From: Psychrobacter cibarius
GTDB taxonomy: Bacteria > Pseudomonadota > Gammaproteobacteria > Pseudomonadales > Moraxellaceae
Length of the DNA stretch: 64,000 bases
NCBI GenBank assembly: GCA_030686115.1
Contig: CP131612.1
Coordinates: 2,728,001-2,792,000 of the forward strand
Direction: 5' to 3'
This document shows, piece by piece, positions 47,074 to 57,161 of the stretch. How positions within the stretch are numbered: the stretch's first letter is position 1; each line of letters starts with the position of its first letter. The position numbers and the translations under genes were made by a program. Under the pieces are notes generated by a model that ran no database searches, was not told the DNA's origin, and worked only from the letters and a program-made list of their open reading frames with translations.

Positions 47074-48555
47074 TTAATTGGCCGTGATCGCAGTATTAGC
47101 CACTGGCTGACCAGAAGCACTATCCTCTACGATATTAATGGCGATAGAATCACTGTCATTAATAATGCTGGCGACTGGTGGTCGGGTTTTATCAAACAAT
47201 ACTTGTTCGAATGCTGGCAAAGCAGTCTCCATCAGACTACCAATCACCATCTGCGGCTCTGAGGGTTCAAAACCCATCGCACTTTCACGCTCATTCACAC
47301 GCAAACGGGCATCTTTAAAGGCAGATTCAAAACTGGTATTGCCACGCAGGCTTTCAGCAAAAAACGCTTGCCCAAAATAGGTCATCTCAGCAGTATTGGT
47401 ACAGCCAAACGATGCCTTATCCGCCGCTGATGCGGTAATCACCACCGTGGTTGGGGAGGCCAATTCATCGATAAATGAGCCTGAATAGCAAGCAGATACC
47501 ACAATCACCCGCCAGCGAATACCTGAAGCGTCTAGCGCCTCCCGTAACCATGCGGCATCTAGATTCTCCATTGCTAATGGTGGATTTGCTAATTGAATGA
47601 TATTTTCGTTGCCGTGTGAAGACAAGGTTAGGAATAACACATCTTCATCGGCATTCATCTGCTGACCAATTTTCTTTAATCCACGCAGAATGCTGGTTTT
47701 GGTAGCGATTGGCTCATCAAGCCAACTATAAGTATTGTTGATCAACGAGAGTGAATGTCCACTAGTACCAAAACGCACATCGAACAGCTCACGCACTTTA
47801 TTAATCTCAGAGCGAAAGACATCTTGACCAGAGAAGCCTGCCACACCCATAAAATACCAGTCGGTCTTGCCCGAAGTGCTAGGATCGATACTATTTAATG
47901 CTTGCTGTAACAAACGAGGCTGCTCGTATAATGCCGCTTCAGCTAAAACAGGCTCTACAGGAATCTGCTTAAATATAGGTTGATCCGCGACATTACGCTG
48001 CCAAATCGTCAACAGTGCGACTGCACCTACCAATACAATGACCCGCTCCCACCACGGTATGCGTAGACGACGAGAAAAAATCCATAATAATGCCAACGTC
48101 TGCCATAAAAACAGCACCAAAAACAGTATGGGTAAAAGTGAATAGCTCCAATCTGGCAACCAACCATAACTGCCCAAAAACTGCACCAAACTTTGTAATA
48201 GTGCAGATAAGGTATCAGCCACTAACCACAATACCACAGGCACAAACACCAACGTTTGATTGCCAGAACGCCGTGCCAAAATGATGCCGCCCAATAAAAT
48301 TATCATCGGCCAAATCAAGTAGCTGACCAACCCTTGCTCATTAAAGATACTGCCATTTTCCGCGGCTAACCAAGAAAACAGTACATTACTACCGAGTGCC
48401 AATAGTGCAAATACGGCAAACTGGATAAAGGTAGGTTTTACCCAAGAAAACGCGCGCGTCGACCCTACTAGCATCCACAAGGTTGCAATAATATTGGCAG
48501 CGAAATTGAGCGAAAAACGCTGAAGCGATACGGTTTTTAACGACGCAAGTGACAA
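47074..48555 (-). CDS. Membrane-anchored C13-family (legumain/caspase-like) peptidase
   Basis: 493 residues. Residues 1-195 form about five helices. A soluble domain follows from 200 to about 470 with the caspase-clan catalytic dyad: LTLSSHGNE (H314) and VVSACYSGSF (C356), preceded by WYFMGVAGFSGQDVF. This is the bacterial peptidase C13 type (PF01650), often seen in Proteobacteria with unknown substrate. A long tail follows. It is on minus with a terminator region ahead of htpG. Whether it has protease activity is untested. Confidence 0.85.
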   Translation of the reverse strand: MSLASLKTVSLQRFSLNFAANIIATLWMLVGSTRAFSWVKPTFIQFAVFALLALGSNVLFSWLAAENGSIFNEQGLVSYLIWPMIILLGGIILARRSGNQTLVFVPVVLWLVADTLSALLQSLVQFLGSYGWLPDWSYSLLPILFLVLFLWQTLALLWIFSRRLRIPWWERVIVLVGAVALLTIWQRNVADQPIFKQIPVEPVLAEAALYEQPRLLQQALNSIDPSTSGKTDWYFMGVAGFSGQDVFRSEINKVRELFDVRFGTSGHSLSLINNTYSWLDEPIATKTSILRGLKKIGQQMNADEDVLFLTLSSHGNENIIQLANPPLAMENLDAAWLREALDASGIRWRVIVVSACYSGSFIDELASPTTVVITASAADKASFGCTNTAEMTYFGQAFFAESLRGNTSFESAFKDARLRVNERESAMGFEPSEPQMVIGSLMETALPAFEQVLFDKTRPPVASIINDSDSIAINIVEDSASGQPVANTAITAN

Positions 48556-48900
48556 AGACTTAAACCTCTAGCCAGTCGAGAAAAGAAAGTGAGTTGATGA
48601 TGATTTTTGGTGTGCAGCTACCTACAAAATGTCATTAATTCACATTTTTTATATAGCATATGGACATCAAGATTACATGCAATTCACAATGAGATGATTT
48701 TAAGAGACGAATAGCAAAGACTAAAAATATGACTAAACAGTTTAGCTCGCTAATATAACGCGATTGTAACGGATTGTCGGTCAAGAGGATAAGGCTGATT
48801 TGTAAAATTCGCTTAAATTTGGCTAAGAACATATAAAAAAGGAGATCTTGAATCCAAGACCTCCTTTTTTCTCAATAATGACTGTATCAAAGACTCACTA
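48556..48900. other. Intergenic region between C13 peptidase gene and htpG
   Basis: 345 bp. The stretch 48635-48832 is open on minus but has no family-like features, so I do not call it a gene. The htpG terminator lies at 48835-48870. Confidence 0.5.
48835..48870 (-). terminator. Terminator of htpG
   Basis: Arms AAAAAAGGAG.TCTTG / CAAGA.CTCCTTTTTT with one internal mismatch and loop AATC. It lies 31 bp after the htpG stop. Confidence 0.82.
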
Positions 48901-50904
48901 CTATCTCATCAAAAGCTCATTCACACGTTTTAGATAAGCGGCTGGATCATCTAACTGACCGCCATCTGCTAACAATGCTTGGTCAAAAATAACTTGCGCC
49001 AATTTATCAAAATCGACGTCAGATTGCTCGCTAGTCTCTAGCTTTTTAATCAATGGATGATCAGGGTTGACCTCTAATGTCGGCTTGCTTTCTGGCACAT
49101 CTTGACCCATTTGTTTAAGCATCTGAATCATTTGTGGTGATAGCTCACCTTCACCAACGACCAAGCAGGCAGGACTATCAACCAAACGCGTCGATACTTT
49201 CACATCTTTGGCACGTTCGCCTAACGCTGCTTTAAGTTTATCAACGACTGGCTTCATGGTTTCTTGCGCTTTTTCAGCTTCAGCTTTTTCGGCTTCGTCT
49301 TGCAAGTCGCCCAAATCAACGGCACCTTTGGCAACGTTTTGTAGCGGTGTCTCATCAAATGAGGTCAAGAAATTCATCGCCCACTCATCAACACGGCTGG
49401 TCATCAAAATAACTTCGATGCCTTTCTTTTTAAACAGCTCAAGTTGTGGGCTGTTTTTAGCAGCCGCTAGATTGTCAGCCGTTAAATAATAAATGGCTTT
49501 TTGACCCTCTTTCATACGCGCTTTATAGTCTTCAAAGCTGGTCGTCACACTATCCTGAGTACTGGTTGCATAACGCAGCAATTTGGCAATACGTTCTTGA
49601 TTGCCCATGTCTTCGCCAACGCCTTCTTTGATAACATCACCAAATTCAGCATAGAATTGCGCGAATTTTTCTTGCTTATCACTGTCTTCACTGTTGGCAA
49701 GACTGGCGAGCAAAGTCAAAATACGACGGGCGTTACCATCACGGATTGATTTCACATCACGCGACTCTTGTAATAGCTCGCGGCTGACATTCAATGGCAA
49801 GTCTGCTGAATCAATGACCCCTTTGACGAAACGCAGGTACATTGGCAATAATTGCTCAGCTTCATCCATAATAAAGACGCGCTTCACGTATAGCTTTAGG
49901 CCATGCTGCTGGTCACGAGTATATAAATCGACAGGGGCTTTTTTCGGAATATATAGCAGCTGAGTATACTGAACGCGACCTTCGACACGGTTATGCGTCC
50001 ATGCGAGTGGCGCATCCATATCATAAGTGATGTTTTTGTAGAAATCGACATACTCATCATCTTCAATCTCAGAGGCTGAACGTGTCCATAGCGCGCTGGC
50101 TTTATTGATAGTTTCCCATTCATCGGTCAATACCATCTCGCCACCAGCAGGTGCGTCGTCGTTCTCATCTTCTTTGACATCTTCTTGCCAAACTTCTTTA
50201 CGCATCTGAATCGGTAAGCTGATATGGTCTGAGTATTTATTAACCAACTGCTTAATTTTGCCACGGTCTAAATAGCTGTCTTCGCCCTCACTATATTGCT
50301 CTTTTAAATGCAAAGTAATGGCGGTGCCACGAGTTTCTTTCGTGATAGGTTCAACCGTAAAGCTACCGGTACCATCAGATACCCATCGTACGCCTTTATC
50401 CGCAGGTTCGCCCGCTTTGCGTGATTCGACGCTAATCGTATCGGCAACGATAAAACCTGAATAGAAGCCAACCCCAAACTGTCCGATTAATTGACCATCT
50501 TGCTTTTGTGATTCAGACAGCTTGTCTAAAAATGCTTTAGTACCGGACTTGGCAATCGTACCCAAGTTTTCAATGGCATCTGCTTCATTCATACCAATAC
50601 CATTATCGGTAAAGGTGATGGTTTTGGCATTTTCATCGACCGCAATGCGAATTTTTAGCTCACCATCGTCTTCATAAAGACTGTCATCATTGGTCGCTTC
50701 AAAGCGCAATTTATCACAAGCATCAGAGGCGTTTGAAACCAGCTCACGCACAAAGATATCAGAATTAGAATAAAGCGAATGGGTGACTAGATGTAGCAGT
50801 TGCGCTACTTCCGCCTCAAAGGTATGTTTTTTTAATTCAGGGCTGCTTTTATTAACATTGATGCTATCAACTTTTTGGTTATCAACTGGGGTCTGTTCAC
50901 TCAT
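48901..50904 (-). CDS. htpG: Molecular chaperone HtpG (Hsp90)
   Basis: ATP-dependent chaperone for protein folding under stress. 667 residues against 624 in E. coli. The GHKL ATP site is clear: [17 protein letters not shown] near 53, [10 protein letters not shown] near 95, and [15 protein letters not shown] near 145. The middle and C-terminal dimer domains follow ([17 protein letters not shown] near 388). There is a short charged N-terminal tail (about 25 residues) and an acidic insert near 245 ([15 protein letters not shown]). AAAGGAG lies upstream of ATG 50904. I did not find a clear sigma-32 promoter. Confidence 0.97.
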   Translation of the reverse strand: MSEQTPVDNQKVDSINVNKSSPELKKHTFEAEVAQLLHLVTHSLYSNSDIFVRELVSNASDACDKLRFEATNDDSLYEDDGELKIRIAVDENAKTITFTDNGIGMNEADAIENLGTIAKSGTKAFLDKLSESQKQDGQLIGQFGVGFYSGFIVADTISVESRKAGEPADKGVRWVSDGTGSFTVEPITKETRGTAITLHLKEQYSEGEDSYLDRGKIKQLVNKYSDHISLPIQMRKEVWQEDVKEDENDDAPAGGEMVLTDEWETINKASALWTRSASEIEDDEYVDFYKNITYDMDAPLAWTHNRVEGRVQYTQLLYIPKKAPVDLYTRDQQHGLKLYVKRVFIMDEAEQLLPMYLRFVKGVIDSADLPLNVSRELLQESRDVKSIRDGNARRILTLLASLANSEDSDKQEKFAQFYAEFGDVIKEGVGEDMGNQERIAKLLRYATSTQDSVTTSFEDYKARMKEGQKAIYYLTADNLAAAKNSPQLELFKKKGIEVILMTSRVDEWAMNFLTSFDETPLQNVAKGAVDLGDLQDEAEKAEAEKAQETMKPVVDKLKAALGERAKDVKVSTRLVDSPACLVVGEGELSPQMIQMLKQMGQDVPESKPTLEVNPDHPLIKKLETSEQSDVDFDKLAQVIFDQALLADGGQLDDPAAYLKRVNELLMR

Positions 50905-51066
50905 AAAAAACTCCTTTAATTTATGTCAAAAACGTATCATAAAATAGCAAGCATTCAACTTTCTCTACTCAGCTATAAATTAAGCAGTTCAATTTCGAAT
51001 ATCGCTAAGCTGTTTATACTAATAGGGGCGCAGCAGAAAATTTCAAGCTAAAAAGCACAATTCGAT

Positions 51067-51098
51067 AAAAACACCGCCCTAGTATCCTAAGGCGGTGT
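51067..51098 (-). terminator. Terminator of catalase gene
   Basis: Arms ACACCGCC/GGCGGTGT at 51071-51078 and 51091-51098 with a 12-base loop, followed on minus by T4-5. It lies about 65 bp after the catalase stop. Confidence 0.75.
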
Positions 51099-51161
51099 CG
51101 TTATATCGATAATAGGTTTAGCAAATAGATTTAGTAATACGTTCTTAGATAGACCTATCAA

Positions 51162-52706
51162 CTATAAGCAGCTAGGCAAATGCAGCGCTGGATCTGACTC
51201 ACGAGCATTCATCGCATCTTCAACCATTAAGCCTAGTGCTTTGGCAACACCTGCGCCATAAGCGGCATCACACCAGTTACAGTTGCGAATGTGGCGATAC
51301 TGAATAAAGTCCGGCACACCAGCCATATTATTCGCTGTGTTTTCAAATAGCACTTGTTGTTGCTCAGCACTCATCAAATTAAACAATGCACGAGGTTGGC
51401 TAAAATAATCGCTATCGTCTTCACGGAAGTCATAATGCGCCGCATAGCCGTCAATTTTTAATGGTGGCTCAGCATAATCAGGCTGCTCTTGCCACTGGCT
51501 AAAGCTGTTTGGCTCATAATGCGGGCGACTGCCATAGTTATCATCGACACGGCCTTGACCATCACGATGATTGCTCATCACAGGGCAACGCGGCTTATTG
51601 ACAGGAATCTGTTGATGATTGACACCGACACGATAACGCTGAGCATCGGCATAGTTAACCAAGCGGTTTTGTAGCATTTTATCTGGTGAAACGCTGATAC
51701 CCGGTACCAAATTACTTGGGGCAAATGCGGCTTGTTCCACATCGACAAAGTAGTTGTCAGAGTTTTTATTTAATTCAAACTCACCCACTTCAATCAGTGG
51801 ATAATCCCCTTTTGGCCATACTTTGGTCAAGTCAAACGGATGATAAGGAACGGTATCCGCCTCAGCTTCTGGCATGATTTGCACATACATTTTCCACTTA
51901 GGGAAATCGCCATTTTCGATGGCATCGTACAAGTCTTTTTGATGACTTTCACGATCAGAACCAACCACCTCTGCCGCTTCTGCATCGGTCAAGTTCTTGA
52001 TGCCTTGTTGCGTACGGAAATGGAATTTTACCCAAAAACGTTCTTTGGCTTCGTTCCAAAAACTATAGGTGTGCGAGCCAAAACCATGCATATTTCTGTA
52101 CGAGGCTGGCAGACCGCGATCACTCATAACGATGGTAACTTGATGTAAGGCTTCAGGTAATAAAGTCCAAAAGTCCCAGTTGTTGGTCGCCGAACGCATA
52201 TTGGTACGTGGATCACGTTTGACGGCTTTGTTTAGGTCTGGGAATTTGCGCGGATCACGTAAGAAGAACACAGGTGTATTATTTCCCACCATGTCCCAGT
52301 TACCTTCTTCGGTGTAAAATTTCAAAGCAAAACCGCGAATGTCGCGCTCGGCATCAGCCGCGCCGCGCTCACCTGCGACGGTACTAAAGCGCGCGAACAT
52401 CTCCGTCTGTTTACCCACTTCGCTAAAAATATCCGCACGGGTATATTGTGTGATGTCATTGGTCACGGTAAAAGTACCAAATGCGCCAGAACCTTTGGCA
52501 TGCATACGGCGCTCTGGAATCACTTCACGGACGAAATTTCCTAACTTTTCATTGAGCCAAACATCTTGCGCCAATAATGGGCCGCGTTTGCCTGCGGTCA
52601 TGCTGTTTTGATTGTCTGCCACTGGTGCGCCATTGCCCATGGTCAATTGGGTCGGTGCATAAGGACATTTTTTATCGCTCATATCATTGTTCATATCGTT
52701 GTTCAT
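51162..52706 (-). CDS. katA: Heme catalase
   Basis: Breaks down hydrogen peroxide. 514 residues from ATG 52706, small-subunit (clade 3) catalase. Heme-site histidine in [12 protein letters not shown] near 64, distal-pocket sequence [10 protein letters not shown] near 133, and the heme-iron tyrosine in [14 protein letters not shown] near 345. NADPH-binding type sequences are also present. ATG 52706 has AGGAG seven bases upstream; upstream ATG 52712 is too close to it, and ATG 52745 lacks a site. The N-terminal tail [13 protein letters not shown] repeats a short unit. Confidence 0.96.
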   Translation of the reverse strand: MNNDMNNDMSDKKCPYAPTQLTMGNGAPVADNQNSMTAGKRGPLLAQDVWLNEKLGNFVREVIPERRMHAKGSGAFGTFTVTNDITQYTRADIFSEVGKQTEMFARFSTVAGERGAADAERDIRGFALKFYTEEGNWDMVGNNTPVFFLRDPRKFPDLNKAVKRDPRTNMRSATNNWDFWTLLPEALHQVTIVMSDRGLPASYRNMHGFGSHTYSFWNEAKERFWVKFHFRTQQGIKNLTDAEAAEVVGSDRESHQKDLYDAIENGDFPKWKMYVQIMPEAEADTVPYHPFDLTKVWPKGDYPLIEVGEFELNKNSDNYFVDVEQAAFAPSNLVPGISVSPDKMLQNRLVNYADAQRYRVGVNHQQIPVNKPRCPVMSNHRDGQGRVDDNYGSRPHYEPNSFSQWQEQPDYAEPPLKIDGYAAHYDFREDDSDYFSQPRALFNLMSAEQQQVLFENTANNMAGVPDFIQYRHIRNCNWCDAAYGAGVAKALGLMVEDAMNARESDPALHLPSCL

Positions 52707-53094
52707 AGTCATACTCCTGTGAATAGCAAATGGGTTAAAGTACAAAATCTATTCTGAATACGCTTCTATTAATAGTTCCAGAATAGTTGTCAGCTTGTTC
52801 GAAAAACGGTTTGTTTTTTTCATAGTAATGTCTAATGACAGTCATGTTCTGTGGTTAGATACTATTACAACCCATTACCATTGATTTGTATAATTAATTA
52901 ATTACATGCTTTAGTTTTGTTTTTCAGAACCACTTAACTTGTTTTTTACTCATGCAAATACTTTATTCCTTAGGATGGTTGTTATTAACAACGATAAATA
53001 TTAAAAGTGCAAGCACTCTCTATCAGCCTTGCTATCACTTTTTTAAAGCGAATTGACCATATCAAATAGAGCTTGATTAAATACCACAGAGCAA
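52707..53094. other. Intergenic region between catalase gene and thioesterase gene
   Basis: 388 bp, AT-rich, no gene. It holds the catalase promoter region; I could not pick a clear OxyR site by eye. Confidence 0.5.
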
Positions 53095-53913
53095 TTAGCG
53101 CGGCATCGGACGAATGGTCAAAATTTGCTCACTACGACCAAAAGGGCCATTGATGTCATGTAACACAGCGCTCGTTAAGCCAATACCATCATTGCCATAC
53201 TGCTGCACCGCTTCGATGCCAAGCCAGCGACCTTGCGGCGTGCGGTGCATATGAATTTGCAAATCCGTATTGGGAAACATCCATTCTAATTCTGACAAGC
53301 CAAGCCCAAGCCGAGGCACAACGCCATTGGCCGTGTCGACCATGCCCAATAGATGCACCAAGTCATCAGTTGGCTTGCCCTCGATCATATCCAAATCATT
53401 AGTAATCCAGACCATACCGCGTCCTGGGCGACGCTGCGTATCATCAGCGACCAAGCGCACACTTTCAATAAACCCTCCCGGCCAGCCTTTCATGTCTTCC
53501 CAGATGGGCAATTCTTCGGGCTTATGTACCGCTTTTTGGTCTTCAATGCCTGCAATCTCGCTGGTATCTTGGGTCATTAGGCGCCATGCCCGCGCAATAA
53601 TCGCATCACGACCGCGACTGCTCATGACTGCTTCAATCAGCTCAATGGTCTTGCCCGGACGAATACAACGCGTGGTAATGGTAAAGTCATCCAGTGGAAT
53701 CAATCCTAAGATATCTAGGCTGATACGAGCGATACGCATGTTTTCTTGCGGCGCATAACCGTTGAGCTCAGCCGTGAGCAATCCTGTCGCTGGCGCCATA
53801 TGCTGTTCATGCTCATTCCAAGCGCCTTGAGCATGCTTAGTGGGCTGATAATGTGCGACGTTGACGCCGTCTTCTCGCTGTTCGCGTTTGATAAAGTTAT
53901 AATAAGCTGACAT
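53095..53913 (-). CDS. TesB-like acyl-CoA thioesterase
   Basis: 272 residues with the double hot-dog fold of acyl-CoA thioesterase II relatives. Features: YNFIKREQREDGVNVAHYQPTKHAQGAWNEHEQH near 6-40, SLDILGLIPLDDFTITTRCIRPGK near 66, and DTANGVVPRLGLGLSELEWMFPNTDLQIHMHRTPQG near 192-227, the family's Asp in DTANG. Hydrolyses fatty acyl-CoA esters; chain length unknown. Followed closely by ispH in the same direction, with a small gene between them. Confidence 0.85.
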   Translation of the reverse strand: MSAYYNFIKREQREDGVNVAHYQPTKHAQGAWNEHEQHMAPATGLLTAELNGYAPQENMRIARISLDILGLIPLDDFTITTRCIRPGKTIELIEAVMSSRGRDAIIARAWRLMTQDTSEIAGIEDQKAVHKPEELPIWEDMKGWPGGFIESVRLVADDTQRRPGRGMVWITNDLDMIEGKPTDDLVHLLGMVDTANGVVPRLGLGLSELEWMFPNTDLQIHMHRTPQGRWLGIEAVQQYGNDGIGLTSAVLHDINGPFGRSEQILTIRPMPR

Positions 53914-53927
53914 GACTGTCCTATGAT

Positions 53928-54173
53928 TTATTTGATAAGCTCTTGTTGTTTTAATTTAAGAACCTGTCGACTCTTAATGACAAAAAATAACGCAACGACC
54001 ATCGCGGCAATTAATACGCCATAAAAAACACTCTTTTCTCGCATAAAATGCAGAATATTACTACCTAACACGAATCCCACCACCACGATGACAAACAAAT
54101 TCACTTTCAATTGCTTGTTAACCTCACCGAGAGTAGCTTCTGCCAATACAAATCCTTTTTTTTGCTTTTTCAT
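53928..54173 (-). CDS. Small two-helix membrane protein, unknown
   Basis: 81 residues with two helices (about 24-42 and 50-66) and basic ends (MKKQKKGF, KQQELIK). No family recognised. It lies 14 bp upstream of the thioesterase gene, so probably co-transcribed with it. Confidence 0.68.
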   Translation of the reverse strand: MKKQKKGFVLAEATLGEVNKQLKVNLFVIVVVGFVLGSNILHFMREKSVFYGVLIAAMVVALFFVIKSRQVLKLKQQELIK

Positions 54174-54225
54174 TTTGCGTTACCTACTATACATTACCTA
54201 TTAGATGTCTTGTACAAAGCCTTAT

Positions 54226-55182
54226 CTACTTACCCACTTGGGTGACTGGGATACGCAAGGCTTTAGGCAGACTGAAAGTGACATTTTCTTCGATGCCTGA
54301 TAGCTCACTCGGTAAATCACCACCCCAATCTTGCAGCTGCTGTAGCACTTCTTGAATCAGTACTTCGGGTGCTGATGCGCCAGCGGTGACACCGATACTC
54401 TGCACACCATCCAACCAGCTTTTATCCATCTCACTGGCATTGTCGATTAAATACGCACGGCAATTCATCCGCTCAGCCAGCTCACGCAGACGATTAGAGT
54501 TTGATGAATTGGGCGAGCCGACCACTAAGACCACCTCACAGCGACTGGCTAAGTCTTTTACCGCATCTTGGCGGTTTTGCGTGGCATAACAGATATCGTC
54601 TTTGCGCGGACCTTGGATACTAGGGAATTTTTCACGCAGTGCATCGATGACGCGCGCTGTGTCATCCATAGATAAGGTCGTTTGGGTAACAAATGCCAAA
54701 CGTTCGGCATTTTGTACACTCAATGCTGCCACATCGGCTTCGTTTTCAACCAAATGAATGTGACCGCCGTGGCGACGGTTAAAGCGCCCCATCGTGCCTT
54801 CCACTTCGGGATGTCCAGCGTGCCCAATCAATACCGCATCCATACCCTCTTGCGCAAATTTAGCGACTTCGATATGTACCTTAGTGACCAGCGGACAAGT
54901 GGCATCAAATACGGTCAAATCGCGGCGTTCAGCCTCATCTTCGACAGCTTTTGATACACCATGAGCAGAAAAAATAACGATAGAGCCATCTGGCACTTCA
55001 TGAAGTTCTTCCACAAAGACTGCACCGCGATTGGCCAAATCAGAGACGACAAATTTATTATGTACCACCTCGTGACGAACATAAATGGGCGGTTCAAAAC
55101 GTGTCAATGCTTCGTTCACAATCGCAATCGCGCGATCCACACCAGCACAAAATCCACGTGGATTGGCAAGATAAATTTGCAT
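54226..55182 (-). CDS. ispH: 4-hydroxy-3-methylbut-2-enyl diphosphate reductase IspH
   Basis: Last enzyme of the MEP isoprenoid pathway, makes IPP and DMAPP with a [4Fe-4S] cluster. 318 residues. The three cluster cysteines are in [21 protein letters not shown] and ICYATQNRQ; substrate residues in [23 protein letters not shown] and [20 protein letters not shown] is near 270. ATG 55182 ([12 protein letters not shown]) is the canonical start; ATG 55197 would add five residues. Transcribed on the minus strand, with the small gene 53928-54173 downstream. Confidence 0.97.
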   Translation of the reverse strand: MQIYLANPRGFCAGVDRAIAIVNEALTRFEPPIYVRHEVVHNKFVVSDLANRGAVFVEELHEVPDGSIVIFSAHGVSKAVEDEAERRDLTVFDATCPLVTKVHIEVAKFAQEGMDAVLIGHAGHPEVEGTMGRFNRRHGGHIHLVENEADVAALSVQNAERLAFVTQTTLSMDDTARVIDALREKFPSIQGPRKDDICYATQNRQDAVKDLASRCEVVLVVGSPNSSNSNRLRELAERMNCRAYLIDNASEMDKSWLDGVQSIGVTAGASAPEVLIQEVLQQLQDWGGDLPSELSGIEENVTFSLPKALRIPVTQVGK

Positions 55183-55273
55183 AAGAGGGCCTATCATTAG
55201 ATAATTTATTATTAAAGCTTAAATACACGACATTACTGTCAAAAGCTTTAACTCAAAAATTGGGATGAATTCA

Positions 55274-55510
55274 TTACGCTACTTTAGCATAATTTACTTT
55301 TATTGCCTTTGAAAATAGCACGGTACTAGAGGCTGTTTTAACTAGAAGCACACACATATTCATACGTTCAAAGTATTTATCCATAGTGGCAGCGTTAACT
55401 GCACTTAATGCACTAAAAATGTGATTTATAATAAGTTGCCCTATGCCATCTTTAGATCGCTTCGATGATAACGACTGGTCAAAGGCGGCTTTAATTAAAA
55501 TAAAAGCCAC
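55274..55510 (-). CDS. Weak hypothetical gene or remnant
   Basis: 78 codons from GTG 55510: KAAFDQSLSSKRSKDGIGQL and then NHIFSALSAVNAATMDKYF. The sequence looks protein-like, yet I see no ribosome site, no family and an unusual location between divergent genes. It could be the remains of a transposase or other accessory gene, or a chance frame. Confidence 0.3.
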   Translation of the reverse strand: MAFILIKAAFDQSLSSKRSKDGIGQLIINHIFSALSAVNAATMDKYFERMNMCVLLVKTASSTVLFSKAIKVNYAKVA

Positions 55511-55520
55511 AAAAGCAGTT

Positions 55521-55526
55521 TATAAT
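55521..55526 (+). promoter_or_regulatory. Possible -10 box upstream of gmk
   Basis: TATAAT in AGTTTATAATAGTG. I see no good -35. Its expected start point would be about 15 bp before the leader hairpin. Confidence 0.35.
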
Positions 55527-55547
55527 AGTGCATCGATGACAATGTCT

Positions 55548-55577
55548 ATCGCCATACATGATGGCGATTTTTCTTTT
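55548..55577 (+). terminator. Terminator-like hairpin in the gmk leader
   Basis: Stem ATCGCCAT/ATGGCGAT with loop ACATG followed by TTTTCTTTTT. It reads on plus, where no complete gene precedes it, so it would end a short leader RNA before gmk. It may be an attenuator, or the end of a lost gene. Confidence 0.6.
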
Positions 55578-55664
55578 TACCAGTTTTGAATTGTTTACTA
55601 AAACAGCTTTGGCTCTTTTACTCGCACAGATTTGACTAGCACACACTCCATTAGGACAAATTGT

Positions 55665-56291
55665 ATGACAGGTTCATTATTTATTATTACCGCTGCCTCA
55701 GGTACGGGCAAAACCTCACTGGTAAAGCAGCTACTTGCCACGACTAATGACTTAACCGTCAGCGTATCACACACCACGCGCACGCCGCGTCCCGGCGAGA
55801 TTGATGGTCACCATTATCATTTTACCGATGTCGAAAAATTTGTAACTGCCATCGGTGAAAACAAGTTTTTAGAACATGCTGAGGTCTTTGGTAATTACTA
55901 TGGCACCTCGGAGCAAAGCGTGCGGACGCAGTTAGAAGCAGGCGTCGATGTTATTTTAGAGATTGATTGGCAGGGCGCACTACAAGTCAAAAAAATCTTT
56001 ACTGACGCCATTATGATTTTTATTTTACCGCCAAGTATTGCCACTTTACGTCAGCGCTTATCGACGCGTGGGCAAGATACTATGGAGGTAATAGAGCAAC
56101 GTCTGGCTGGCGCAGTGACTGAGATGGCGCAATATGTCCATTTTGATTTCGTGATTATTAATGACAATTTTGAGGTCGCTTTAACTGAGCTAAAAGCCAT
56201 TATCGTGGCGGACAGGCAGACGCTTAAGCGTCAACAGCAGCGGTATCATCGCACCATCAGCAATTTACTTAGTAATAAAGTAGAAGAGTAA
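55665..56291 (+). CDS. gmk: Guanylate kinase
   Basis: Phosphorylates GMP to GDP. 208 residues, same as E. coli (207). P-loop [14 protein letters not shown] near 13, GMP-binding [19 protein letters not shown] near 37 and [12 protein letters not shown] near 97, then LSTRGQD and [14 protein letters not shown] 55665 with AGGAC ahead is chosen over 55632, which adds 11 unrelated residues. Followed 197 bp later by rpoZ, the conserved order gmk-rpoZ-spoT. Confidence 0.97.
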   Translation: MTGSLFIITAASGTGKTSLVKQLLATTNDLTVSVSHTTRTPRPGEIDGHHYHFTDVEKFVTAIGENKFLEHAEVFGNYYGTSEQSVRTQLEAGVDVILEIDWQGALQVKKIFTDAIMIFILPPSIATLRQRLSTRGQDTMEVIEQRLAGAVTEMAQYVHFDFVIINDNFEVALTELKAIIVADRQTLKRQQQRYHRTISNLLSNKVEE

Positions 56292-56389
56292 AGCAAGAAC
56301 GAAATACTACTGTCAACTCAGTCGATGAGCGCTTATTAATAGATACGTTAATAGACACGCAAAAAGCAACTACGCGGCTGGGCAAAAAA

Positions 56390-56398
56390 TGCTATAAT
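56390..56398 (+). promoter_or_regulatory. Extended -10 promoter of rpoZ
   Basis: TGCTATAAT, an extended -10 box, about 90 bp before the rpoZ ATG. No -35 consensus is seen, which extended -10 promoters tolerate. Confidence 0.45.
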
Positions 56399-56488
56399 GT
56401 CTCGCTATCCCCCTTTATATTTTGATATTATTTTTATTGAGTAGCGGGCAAGCTCCGTGACTAATAAAAACAACCGAGGTAGCTACAT

Positions 56489-56749
56489 ATGGCACGAGTG
56501 ACGATTGAAGATTGTTTGGATAATGTTGATAATCGCTTTGAACTGATTTTAGTGGCAAGCAAACGTGCACGTCAATTGGCTAAAGGTATCGCAGAACCAT
56601 TGGTTGATGTGGATAATGACAAGCCTACGGTATTGGCATTGCGTGAAATCGCTGCTGGTAAAATCACTCGCGATATCCTAAATCAGCCAGAGCACAACTT
56701 TGCCACCAGTTCATTAGATTTGGCACTGTCAGGCGATCATGGTTTTTAA
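56489..56749 (+). CDS. rpoZ: RNA polymerase omega subunit
   Basis: 86 residues. [33 protein letters not shown] matches omega, then [14 protein letters not shown]. It stabilises the RNA polymerase beta-prime subunit and forms part of the ppGpp site. E. coli omega is 91 residues. It has AGGTAG before ATG, sits between gmk and spoT, and ends at a terminator. Confidence 0.97.
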   Translation: MARVTIEDCLDNVDNRFELILVASKRARQLAKGIAEPLVDVDNDKPTVLALREIAAGKITRDILNQPEHNFATSSLDLALSGDHGF

Positions 56750-57161
56750 GACACTGTATTATTAAGATACAGCATTGAAGATTTGTCGTATGAAGCCTAT
56801 AAAGCTAACCACTGCCTTATAAGACAAATCCACACAGTGATGACATATTGACGAGAGACCACAGCATAGGCTGTGGTTTTTTGGTTGTAATGGCTGATTG
56901 CTGCGATATTGCTTTGACTGTTTTAGTCACCATTTATACCTGAAAACCTACCATTGAGTTAGAATTGCTAAATTTTTATAGCACCTGTTCGCTTAGCAGT
57001 TGACATTGAATGCGATTTACGATTAATTAGAGGATGGTCTACCTATTTTTATCTTTTTTCTCGAGATTTTTTATATTTATAGTATTCCAGCATTTATTCA
57101 GTCACCATTTACCCGATAGACAGTCAGGCAAACAGGTAATGGAAAATAGGATCGTTACTTT
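56750..57161. other. Intergenic region between rpoZ and spoT
   Basis: 412 bp, no gene. It holds the rpoZ terminator and then AT-rich DNA that probably carries the spoT promoter. No clear box was picked. Confidence 0.5.
56857..56882 (+). terminator. Terminator of rpoZ
   Basis: Stem ACCACAGC/GCTGTGGT with loop ATAG followed by T6-7, 107 bp after the rpoZ stop. Confidence 0.85.

Larger units (their letters stand above)
55183..55664. other. Region between ispH and gmk
   Basis: 482 bp between divergent genes. The minus strand has an open frame 55274-55510 from GTG (weak ribosome site) with a protein-like sequence but no recognised family; I do not call it firmly. On plus, a TATAAT at 55521-55526 and a hairpin with T run at 55548-55577 precede gmk. 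Confidence 0.5.

Noticed and set aside
48635..48832. 65-codon open frame on minus between the C13 gene and htpG
   Set aside because: No ribosome site, no recognised family, and composition like the surrounding AT-rich intergenic DNA.
50905..51066. Heat-shock (sigma-32) promoter for htpG
   Set aside because: Only GTTGAATG resembles the -35 half; no CCCAT-type -10 is present at the right spacing.
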